Shown here one piece after another: positions 33,801 to 45,700 of a DNA stretch of 64,000 nt; positions within the stretch are counted from its first letter, which is position 1; each line of letters begins with the position of its first letter. The position numbers and the translations under genes are program-made. Under the pieces are notes generated by a model that ran no database searches, was not told the origin of the DNA, and was given only the letters and a program-made list of their open reading frames with translations. The DNA comes from Haemonchus contortus (Eukaryota > Nematoda > Chromadorea > Rhabditida > Trichostrongylidae). The DNA lies in assembly GCA_000469685.2 (NCBI GenBank), contig LS997563.1:39658468-39722467 (forward strand), read 5' to 3'.

Positions 33801-36800
33801 AGGAATGTGTGTAGTGGCAGACGGCAGATTCTGTCCGTGCGGAATATGGTAATTGGTTGGGAGCGTCAGTGGTTCTTTGCTTTTAATAGTCCCCTGTGAT
33901 ACTTCCGTACAGAAAGGCTTGAAATATGACCAGCTACCTCTTTTCGCAGCTCAAGTGGGCTTCACCAAATCGAATTTGGCGGTAGGCTTTAGTGATCAAG
34001 TGCCATACCCAATGTTATCCTTTGATGCTGGGAGTCGATTCTTTGAACAAATGCATCGCCAGCTGCATCCCACATGTGCCGATCTTCTCCAGTAGGGTGT
34101 AGTCTAGAATACGGTCTGGCATTGGCTGGTAACCCGAGCTGATCATGTACCACTCATAACCTATGAGTTTAGGAGAAAAATTTCTGCGCCGGTTACGCGT
34201 CTTTTTTTACGTTCTGTATTCACTAGCCCTTCTATATGTCTGGTTGAAATTGCGAGTGAGTTTGTTTGGTGCTTTACTGCCATAGAGTCCTGAAGGAAAT
34301 ATGGAAAAGTTGATTGAGATAAGTGTGAGCATCTGAATCGTCCATCACTCCTAGATGATTTCTCATCGTTAGTCGTTATTTTCTTTTTTGGTCACTTCCT
34401 TTGCTCTTGCTGCACAAGATCTTTTGATTTATGATACGATTAGCGTAGAAAAATGCTGGACTTTCCGGTTTGAATCGAAAAAGAGCCGTACTTGGCCGGG
34501 CATTGACGGGTTGCCGGGCAGATGGTGAACGCAGGTGAGTTCAAATATGGATTCGTACTTTATACAACTTGGTTAATCCATTGAACGAACACTTTTTGTT
34601 TTCTGGAGAAAAATGTTGAAAAATTCCATTTTGCCATTTAGAAAACTGTAGGCTTCCTAAAAGATTCGGCTATCATTTTCGAGTAATTGATTGATCGATG
34701 TGAAAACAGTCGCCGTAGCATTGAGCGGAATCCTTTGTTTGCGAACTCACACATTGATTTAATTCGCATTATCCTGTCACTGTAGTACGATCGTCCTCTC
34801 AAAGGGTAGACTTCAAGGTCCGACACACATTCTTGCACAGTTTATTTTGAACTACATTCCGTTTCGAGTTGCTTCAGAGTGGTTTCAGTTCATAAACAAG
34901 CTCCCTAGCTGTAACGTGTATGCTTTTATTCTCGGACTTCTTTGTGACCTGTTTCTAACCGTCTTTTCAAATACCATACATTGTCAATGTTTTATTCGTG
35001 GAAATAACTAATAACGTAACTCTGTGACAGTAGGGATCGCATTGCGTTATAACATTCGTTCTCGAACATATTATTTAAAAAAGGAGAACTGGCCTACAAG
35101 GTTACAGATACCTTTATTCACCTACCTTTATTCATAGTATGATGGGTGGCTCGCATAACTCTTGTGATTCATATTTCATGTTCCTCGTTCTTTACCGCCC
35201 TCCTTTACTCTTCTTGATCTGTCGTTCGCGTACACTGCAATCATGGCCTCCACTTTTGGAAAGGCGAATTAGGTTTCGATCGGAGGATTCAGTGAATCAC
35301 GACCGACATCCCCTTTTATGATATCACTGCGCTTTTGTGGGGCTATCAGTGACTTTAAAAGACTTCTTCCTTAGCCTACTTCATTATAGAAAGTGGATTC
35401 GCTGAGGTGAGAACCAATGGGCTGTACCTGAATATCCTGGTAGTTTCTTGGCCAAACACGACTTCGAATTGGTTCCCACACATTACCTTGTCGTTGGAGT
35501 CCGGTCTGCGCACTTGCATTGTGTGTGCAAGTTTGTCGCTCGCTCGAACGCTGACGGTATAAGTTGTCCTTCACAGGGAGCATTGGTCAATATTTACCGT
35601 GGTTCAAAGTAGTGTGTCCATACTTTGAAGTCATGTTACGATTGCGGCAAGTACACTGTTACTTCTAAGTCACTTCACTCGTTCACTTTACTCTAGTCTC
35701 GATTTACGCTCTTTCAAAGGCATACACTGAGATACTGAAGAAAGTGTACAAAATGTTGCTTTAAAGGTTTTCAAAGGCTATGTTTTCATTATTAATCTGT
35801 ATTCCCTCCACCACACTGGTTTCTCCAAACGAGTTTTTCTGATGTAAACTATCGTAGTTATTGCTACACTATAATGGCAATCTTGCCATCATAGAAAACT
35901 TGTTTTCTTTTGTTTCCAGTATTGTTGTTCTTAACGCAAAAACTTGTTTTCTTTTGTCTCCAGCGTAGTTGTCCCTTATACGAAGAGAGGGGGTATACTG
36001 GAAGTGTGTTATTTGCCATAGTTAAAGAAACCCAGTTTAAGTGTAGATACTCAGGGTAGGTTGAAGAGACCGTATTTGGTCAGCGTTAATCAACTTTGCT
36101 TCTCAGTGGTTGATTTAAATGTAAGTTTATTTATTTCATCACCTACGATCGCTTTTGCAGAACTCATGCTCGGTTTTCCAGAGTTTTCTTCCTCATGGTG
36201 GATTTGGAGAGTAGTTTGTTCTTGGGGTGGTTTCTCCGAAAACAAATATTGCATCTGTTAGACTTGAAAACGCCTACTGCGCCGCAGGCTCGGGAACTAA
36301 AGCCCTCGGTTCACCAATTTCGCATAAATTTGCTATCTACATTTCTCATTATAAAAAGTCGATGCTTTTTAATTTGCAATCTGTGTGTGTCAGTTACTCT
36401 TTTGTTCATTTGGGAAATCGTGGCTGTGGAAGAGGTATCCTGGGAGTTAGCAATCTTCAAAGGAATCAAACTGCAAGGGCTTGGGTGTTAATTTAGAACA
36501 TTTTGTTTACTTTCTGCTAGTACTTATTAAGTCTGTCCCTAGACGAATTCTCGGCCTTGTCATGATTCGGTGCCATCGCAATCGTTGATGGGTCGGACAC
36601 AGATGCTAGTTTCTAAATGTTGTCAGATTGGCGTGAGAGAGTAAGTCGTGGGAAAACCGATCATCATTAGAATTGAGACTTGGGTCCGTTGGCACTTACA
36701 TATCCTGACGATACGATTCTTTCATTACTGTCCTTCCTAAATGTAGTACCCATACCCACTTAGAACACTTGAATTCTCTTCACAGTGGGTTTGTGTTGGC

Positions 36801-39705
36801 ATCGTGTCTGGGGTGAGGAAATGTGAAAAACGAGTAGCGTGCGCAAGAATAGGCAAGTTCAGCAAAGCGAAGGCAGATTAGTGTGTTTTCATACCAGTTG
36901 GTTACCCCAATTGTCACCGAGTTCCCTCTTCCCTGACTAGCACTTTGCTCTACTTTTTTCAAATTATTTTTTGCATGCGCTCACACTCAGGTGCATTACC
37001 AACGAGAGTGGCTCTAGTTATACTGAATGGAAGTAGCTATCTCAAGCAGTAATTGTAGTAGTACTAGCAGGGCGTTGCAATCACAATTACATGATTTGAA
37101 CAGATTAGAAAACCTACTATTTCCTACTTCTAACAGAGGTGGGTTTTGGATCAGTTCTGATGCCAACGGTCATAGTATGGTTTTGTACTATGGACATACG
37201 GATAGCCGTTGGAGCGATAAACCAAAAGGCCACAAAAGTGTTGTTTATATTGGCGTTTTGTTTTGATGGATGATTTATCGTATTATATACTGGCTGAAGG
37301 ATAGAGAGTAGATAGAAAGAAGGATAGGAAGTAGATAGAAAGTTCTCGTAGAGTTTGAAGCGGTTTTAAAGTTCCATGTCCATGTAACCTCCATGTTTCA
37401 TTATGAAACATGAACCTACTAGCTATTTCCTTACTTTTCTCACATTTTTTGCTGTTATCTCAGTTTATCGGTCTTTTTTTGGCATGGAGTAAGTGTCAGA
37501 GAAACGTAATGGTGTGGTTGAATCGAGTCACAGTTTGCAGTGGGGATTCGATGCATTGCGTATACAACATACGGTCATATTAAAATCGCGCACGCATAGC
37601 TCGTACGTATTTGTTTTGTTGTGGTCATGCACATGATTGGAGCGCACGCGTACCACCTCTTTAGAAAATCCCCTCCATGGACGCGACAGGTCGCACATAT
37701 ATTTGGCTGACAGGGCTTCAGTATAGTCGTTTACAAATTTATAATTTTCTATGGTATTTCAATTACTGAGCGGCCACTTTCAGTATGGCTTTTCTCGCAA
37801 GTTCTGGGTTTTCTTTTGAACCTGAGTAACGAGAAGAGCCACATTGACAGTCAGTGAAGCTCTCAATGGCCACAGTGTGGTTCTCTTTTCTTCTTCGAAG
37901 AATACAGAGTTAGGATTACATATAGATATATCTATTTGCATATCCTTGAATTCAATTCACTCGATGGGCGACTTCCATAAATCCTCCCAACGGAATTGCC
38001 TTGATTTTTTTTTGAATTCTCATTCCAAGTTTATGGTACGGTCTCCGAAATATGGGAATCTCGAAAAGCATAATTTATGCGAGGGAGTTTTCTGGTAAAA
38101 TATGGCGTGCAAGTTGAGGCGATCTTATCCCTGGTAACCGAGTCGAGATTTTTGGCCCCATGTCCATGAAGTCTTTCATTTTACCTTATTACATTTTTGC
38201 TGTGCAGTACTTGTTGTGGATATGATTATACCTTGGGGTGTGCACCAATTGCTGATTGTAGCTACAATTCGTGCTACAATTTCTACATTTTTCTGGCCTC
38301 TGCTCTCCGTCGTCGTTAGAATGTTTCCGAATCTCCCACATGGTAGGCTCTTGGAGCTCACTTACCAATTAGTGCTGTCAGCAAACACCTACCTAATGTC
38401 TGTGTGATGAGCATGGCGATACATGTGCTCTAGGCCGCGAGGTTCGAGTAGATCTCAGGGCGTCAGCATTTGAATTTCATATGAGGATTTTTGAGTTGTT
38501 GACAGTGGCCAAATCCGGATAGACGTTCATCCTGATAATACCAACGTCCGTTCTGCTTTCCTCTCACAAATCCTCTTCTCCTTTTTTGCTAATCACATCC
38601 AGATCAAGGCCTATCTTATTCAGAATTTCAGATATCACTATTTTCATCTCTGCTGAACAGTGGTGGAATCGGTATCCCACGTAGGGTGTGGGGATCTTAC
38701 TGTAACGGTGATTGATCAAGTTCTCAGCTTAGCCGTGAGCTTCATTGAAGTTTTATCGTTGACAACTAATGGGGCATATAATCCGCTGCAGTGCTTATCC
38801 ACGCGTTTCCCGCCAGACAAGCAAAAAGTTAGAGCGTGTTCATAATGGATATACATGACAAATGATACTTCGGATAATGGCCTTGTTATCTCAGAGGGCT
38901 TGCAGTTACATCAGTATGCCATCTCCAGGAAAGCTCTGTTGAATAGCTGATTCATTCGATTCATTCTTATGGCGGCACTTAAAAGAAGCCAGTATGCTCC
39001 GCAGCGTTTTTGTTAAGATCGTACTTCTTTGAGATAATCTAGATCATTCGATGGGACGAAGACCGTTTCACGCATCTTCGCGGACATCCACCGTGAAGAG
39101 TGCCACTTTTTTGAGATCGGAATTCGATTGGGCTGTTTGATTGTCGAAGTTTTTCTTGTAGCGGCTTTTACAGTAGAAGCAGCTGTAGCTCAAGCAGATG
39201 GGCAAATCTATTCGAGGATAACGCGTTCTCGCAATAGGGGCTTTGGTTTTTTTCTATATTGAACGCTGCGCATCCTCATATATCATGCTAACTTGTCCTG
39301 TGAACTCTTGGGACTGGTTCTTTTTTTGTTGGGCATGAAGTTCTAGAGCATACTTAGCATCAGCGAACATGCAAATGTTTTCAATTTTTGCTAGTTGACG
39401 CTTGGTACATGCTAGCTATTTTTTACTTTTCCAATTTTTGTGTAGACGTAAATTTCCATCTTTGATGGCAAGCGGAACGGTTTTCTTATTGCAGTCAGCT
39501 TTTTGGGATAGTTTTGTCAGATCGTCTCTATTCGTAGTCCGCTCCTGTCGCACTTTCGTACCGTTCTCACATATTGTGTACGTTATGAGTAAATATCAGG
39601 TTTCCTGTTCATTGAACTTTTTTCTTAGAAACGGATGCTGTTTGTGGCCGGCCTCTGATCCCAGAGTGATTCTGACGGAAGTGCGAGTGTGGTCTACCAT
39701 TTGCG
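27850..39705. other. Long stretch with no supported gene
   Basis: Nearly 12 kb. I found a poly-G run (28514-28527), a MITE (29623-29782), a 44-bp tandem duplication (35890-35975) and a short hairpin at 37392-37412, but no exon chain. Isolated exon-like segments occur at 31136-31185 (ttcag before, gtatgc after) and about 34449-34532 (before gtgagt). Neither extends into a model. Part may be distal regulatory DNA or unseen 5' exons of srgp-1. Confidence 0.4.
29598..29815. mobile_element. MITE with 29-bp inverted ends and flanking 19-bp direct repeats
   Basis: Inverted ends at 29623-29651 and 29754-29782 (TCGTCCCGTGAA...GTGACAC.GTAACC) differ at two positions. The 160-bp element has no coding capacity. 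Its interior resembles the 10771-10942 element (CCACCCCCGTG, CGTATATG.G.CGGG). A 19-bp direct repeat starting TGTAATTGTAA and ending TAGAGGG lies at 29598-29616 and 29797-29815, with one mismatch. These repeats are too long for an ordinary target-site duplication and are spaced unequally from the ends. Confidence 0.75.
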
Positions 39706-42700
39706 ATGAGGTTAGAAGACAAGGATTGTGAGATGCGCGCCAGTATGTCGTCGACCGATGCGAAAAAACTTTCGGTATCGAAGCAGGAGAAGGCAATTAT
39801 GCACGAATTTGAGGTTCATGTCAAAGGTTAGTGTTTTTCTAGTGATGTTACTACTAGAGAGCCTAATTTTATAGAGTAAAGTAAAAAATAAAACCCTCAC
39901 CTAACCGACTGGAGGAAAGATCAGATTGTTTACCGTAATTCACAGATGCTATTAATGTCTCATTCGCTTTAATGGGACTTCTTTGACAATCTTTTTTGTA
40001 TGGATTACTTGTCGAATTACTGTTTTAATGGGTGTCGTTCAAAACCGGGACGGATTAGGTATGGGTCGTAAAGTGCAGTTGACGAGGTCCATAGAGTGAA
40101 AAGGGAGAGCGCAGCTCACAAAATGGTTTCAGTAACATCGATTTAGAAAAAATCCAATAGCATTCTTTAATTTCAACAAATTTTGCCCTTCGATTCCATA
40201 AGGTATATGTTTGCGTGCTATTTTTTTGTCGTGAGAGTGGTTTTACAAAATTTCAGTTAATTCTGAAGTCTTTTTTTGTTCTAGTGTGAAAGGGTTTTAC
40301 GTATTCAACTGATTTTTGTGCTATTTTGACTTCTGCCGTGGATTTTATTATCTTTCTGCTTATTTCATGAGTTGTTTACGATTGGTGGTAGGTTGGACGG
40401 TGGCAATAGTGAAATGGTCATGTGTTCGTCTATCCAAGCAGCTGATCTGATCGCCTCATTGAATTTCACGTGTCGAAGATTCACAATTCCGAGGTCCGCG
40501 GAAACGTTGTTGTTCCCTCTAAAGGGACATTACTATTCAATATCCTTTGTGCCGCAGCTCATGGTCATTCGACCTCTGATCCTGTTCACAGCGGAGAGTT
40601 GTCGTCAATGAACCTTGTTACACGATGGAATTCCATTTAGTGTTGTTGGGCCACCACTTGAATGCGGGTTGCGTCCACACAATGACATACGGGGACCAGA
40701 CAAGGTTCAAGTTGTTGTCCCATAGTTCTAGGAAATATTGGTACTAATTAAGCGCGATCTTGGAATGTTGAGAGCTTGGTTGGGGTGGGGGAGGGGGGGG
40801 GGAGATAGAGAAGTTAGCGGAACTACTTTTTTGGTGCCATGTTTTTCTTGGAAGCACTAGATAGAGGGTGCATCTTCCGGGAGTGCAACATTTCTTTTAG
40901 TGAATGTGGCGTCTATTTTTAGGGGAACTCATTGAATTAAACGTTTTCAGAGAAGGTATTACCCTCAGTTCTTAGATCACATGTCCTTTCCGTATAAGTG
41001 GGGGTGGTATCTAAATGGTTGGTTGAAAAATTGCCCACTGACGATTTGCAAGGCAAGGCCAAATGAGGAAGGGCACCTGGCTGTTCGGGGTTTTTGTCTA
41101 TTCAGTGTCGTTTCGGCTCAATCGATATGAGGGTTGGCTCCAATCCGCGCATATGCGGTCGATGATGAGAACAAAAGGGGTGGAGACTAGTAAAGTAGTG
41201 GTAAACTAGAGGGGACACTTGTATGTTGAGAGTGTAAGTGTAAGGCGAATAGGCGGTGCAGTTGTGATGTAATGTATTGCACGCTCCCCTCTCTGTCGCC
41301 CATTCTGTCTCACGTTCTCTATGACCCACACTTACAGAGAGCCGCACAGCCACCGACATTCTCGTCCTCGTGCCTTTTAACTAGGGCGCCAATTCCGCCA
41401 CTTATCTTCACATTTCTTCCCAACTAATTCGGACAATTAATTTATCGCGGTGATCAGCTGATTGATCGGCAATGAGCTTCAAATTGCCATTGTGTGCTTC
41501 GTTGACCCTCGATCAACAGCTCATCCATATTCAAGGTTGGCTTTCATTTCCCGTTTTTTAAAAATTGTTTGTTGATATTTTATTGAATTTCAAAATTTGC
41601 TTGCAAACCCTAGCGGTAAGATGTTGCTCGCGTCTTCGGATTTTAAATTTCTTCGTCTTGTCTATCGTCTGCAATTTTTATCGGTTTATTTATTAGAGGT
41701 GCTGCTGTTAGAAGTTTCAGTTAGACTAGGTTAGGCTCTAGCTGAGAAGTAAATATTGAGTTAGATCTATTTAAATTTTTCTATTTTTCTTACGCAGTAT
41801 AAGTTGAATAGGCTCGCTGCGACGAAGCTACTCTCTTAATTATGGCTTTCCAAGCAGTTCCTAGCGGCAACTTGCTCGAAAGGTTAGGTAATAAGACCTC
41901 GTCGCGGTCGCAAGTTTTTCCGCACTCCAAAATTCAGATCATTATTTGGTTGAAAGCCTTACTTGATATACTATCTCCTTTCTGCCACTTATTTGACCTT
42001 TGATCATTTGAAGACATTTGCTTTTTTGTCTTTTTTAGTATTCGATTTGCAAATTTCCTGTGTTCCTTCCTGAAACGCATTCTTTGGACCCGAATGATGC
42101 TTAGTTGATTCAGCTTCATCATTTCCGGGGGAAAGTCATTCCGATCAGGAAGGAACCGTGTTAATGGCAGTGATTCATGAGCCTGTCATATGTGCTGATT
42201 TAAAATTCACCTATAAATCTTACGAGAAATTGTTTTACGCCTACGGGCTCGGGTCTGGGTAGCAGATTTAGGAAGAGGAGGAAGACGGCTAATCTCTCTG
42301 CAGACACTGTTCTTAAGCTAGTATCAACTTTCTGTTTATCTAACACTTTTTTGAAATTAAATAAACATTGTTTGGCAAAAGCGATGAGAGTGGACATTAC
42401 GTTCTCTCTCCGTGATCATAGAAGCTGCTAGATGGATTTACGGTGATTATCGATCTTGCGCTGAATGTCACCTTTGGGTCTAGTCATCCAGTCTTCGGTT
42501 ATTGTTGGACGAAGTGTAAAGTAAAAACTAATGAAGAATGACCAGTACGCTCAGTTTTCTCACTAAAAACCAATTTGATGGAAAGGACGAGAAGATTTTT
42601 CTGCAACTGCTGCCATCAAGGTTGAGTAATTTCACACCAGGAATCCGCAACAGCGATGTTCTTTTTTTCGTCTGAGAAAGTGAAAATTTCTGTTGATGTT

Positions 42701-45700
42701 AGATCACTCTTTCAGGAATGCTTCAGTTTGATTCTATATAAGGTTCATAGGACTATCAAACCTTCAAGCCTTAATTCGTGTGTTTCACATGAGTTAGGAA
42801 GGCGAAACAACCGATTCTAATGATCTTAGTTGCAAGTGCCAAACTAACTGAAATTCATCCGTATTTTTGAATTTCTCGCCAGAATTCTCTGCGCTGTGGA
42901 GAAAAAAGGCCCGAAATGTGTTTATCCTCTTGACTGCTACCAGCTGTGGGCTATTGTGAAGTGCATCATTGTTCGTATAGTTGTGTTTTTCTTCCTTTCG
43001 CAGCATTGGTTGGCGGAATGGTGGGAAGCAAAACCTGCTATTTACATAAAATTCATGCTAGATGAAAAAAAACTTCATTCATGGTAGGTTATACGACTGG
43101 AGTGGTCACAGCAAGTGCGTCGAGTCAAGAAAAAAACTCTTCGAACCCCAAAATAGATTCCGATATTCCGATATGCGGGGGGTCCATTGCAAGCGTCACT
43201 TAAATGAGTGATTGCGATAGACTGACTGATGAGCATTAACTCCACGAGTAGACGACCAGCAGGCGTCTGTTGTGTATTATTCGAGTGAGGCATCGGGATG
43301 GTCAGGCGTGCTATGCAATCGATCTTGTCACCATCGGATATACGTAAATATTCATGGGTGGGCATAGTTTGTGTGGAAAACTTTGAGCACGAGAAATGCC
43401 TCATGCCTTATCCTCAAGAAGAAGGTTTTTGGGAAGACATATTTGTGATAGTGATAAAGTTGGTGTTCAGTATTTTTTTTTTTGGAGAAGGAAAAGTGTG
43501 TTTTTGAAACAGAAGGGCGTGGCTAAAAAGCTTTGTTTGTAGAAGTTTGTGAAGATATATGGTGTGGCAACACGTAAACTGCAAAGCTCTGGTCTGGATC
43601 ACTTCCTTAGCGCATTCGTGTGTCTGGATGAGCGCATAGAAGAGTCACTACAGTGCCATGCATTATTTTATTATACAAGATATTTTATTCAGTTTGGTTT
43701 TCCGCTGCCACTTTTGAATTCAAGATAGCTCGATAGCACCCTACAAGTATCTTTTTCTGAAGAAGGGTATTCATTCAAAGCTAGTGATGCCGAGCCAATG
43801 TATTCAGTCTTGTTTCTGAAAAGTTTCAAATTCAGCTTCAATGACTTCATCGAGGAATGGAGTTGTGGTCGGTTGCCATTGTAAGGTGCAAGGGAATAGC
43901 GCGGTTGCGAACGAATTTGTCAGCCCCAGATGCAGTGAAGAGTCGCCCAAGCACCCCCATGTGTTCTGAACTAATCATGATGCAGTGTGATGTGCTTCTG
44001 AATAATCAAGCTCTTTTTTCCTCATAATAAGTGCTTCATTCAAACCATATAGTTGATACGCACACCTGACTATATTAAGCTTTTTTTGTGATGAATGAGG
44101 AAACTAAGACGAATTCCTGACCCAGAGGGTAGAAAAATTTTTTATTGTCTGATAATATCGGAAGAAAGTTCCGATGGATGCGTAATTTGTATTCCTACGG
44201 AGAGTAAGCACACAATTTTCCAACATGTTTGCGAAGTGTGGTGCTGCCGAATCTCAAAAGTGTATAGAATCATGATAAATATATGGAAACTTTTTGAAGG
44301 AATTTTTCTTGTCCTCAATTGTTTTCTGTGCCATTTAGTATGTTTGTTTTGCAGAAATTCGTTCTCAACTAAACGAGCAGATTCGATGTATAGGTGAGCG
44401 AACGGAGACGCAAATTGCCGTTCTTCAGGTTATTGCTTTGACATTTTCTTATTTTCACCGTTCTGGATTAATACTTATCTACGAATATCGATAATCAAGG
44501 CTTTCGAATGGTGCCATTTCGTTTTTATTTTAATTGATATTAATGAGTATGACCAGTTGGTTATTGCAGTTTAGCGCCAGACGAGTCTTGCAGGCTTTGA
44601 TGAATATATGAAAAGGGTTCTTTAACTGGGTGGGCATGCTTGATGAGCTTAGCAGTTAGAGTCTGCTCTCCCATACTAGTACCATTCCAGGGTAAGGAAG
44701 TCGTGGGCGGTTTCCTTGTCCGGGAAGAGTTTAGGTTTAGTTTTATCACTTTTGGGTTTAGTAACCATAAATGCCATCAAACTCCATGGCTTTGGAAGCA
44801 GCCAGTGATCTGACAGTTTGAGGTATTGATTGTGTGAATGGATCTACGTAGGGTTCCGGATATTATGGCATCTCCAACTTCCTTACTGATTGCAAGCATG
44901 ATTGATAAATAGTCTAGAATAAAAGCGTAATGTATGTCGTTGGAGGAGTTTATTTCTACAAAATCTTTTAGGAACTCGATGACTTTTTCCGTAAACGTGG
45001 AGAAGCAGAGGCCGAGTATTCGCGTCAGCTGGAGAAGTTAGCTAAAGGTATCATGCAACGTCATAAGGCGGAGAAAAATAGGTCTGTTTTTAGGTCTATA
45101 TCGTTTCCTTGCTCAGTTATTACTACAATAGAGTTTTAAATATGCCAGCATGCCTGGGGGGGGGGATATCTGAAGCAGCACCTGTGTCAAACATCATTAA
45201 TCTGGCTTTGTTGTAATGAAACCAGATGCCAATTTACGATCTACAGATGCCGTTTTTTGTACAGGTCGCCCAGAAGTCGTTTCGAGAGAAAACAAAAGAA
45301 AATACAATTTCTAAGAGTTTACCGTTACTTCTGAGCAGCTGAATAGTTATTTTTTCTCCTGAGGACATTCAATGAGTGATTTGGAGGCCACATGGTTTTA
45401 TGTCTGGCGTGCAGGTGTTGTGGATTGCTTCGCTCCACGTGTGTTATATTTAGAGATACGAAAAAAAACGGCTCTACGTAGGGTGCAATCACGAGAGCCG
45501 TCATACCATGTCCTCCCTCATTTTCTTGCAAGGTTTTCCGAGACTTCTAAGATGATGCCGCTGTCCGTTGCAAGAATTTCATTCTATTTCTGTCTTGTCC
45601 AGTCGTGCTGACAGCTTTTTCATCATCTCGTCACTAGTTCTCTTTCTTTTTTTTCCTGATCCGCTGCAGTCATCTCTTTTTTTCACAAGTCTCTTTTGTT

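Noticed and set aside
44095..44397. 100-codon frame starting MRKLRRIPDPE
   Set aside because: Beyond codon 11 it reads through intron sequence. Only the first 34 bases are kept, as a candidate alternative exon.
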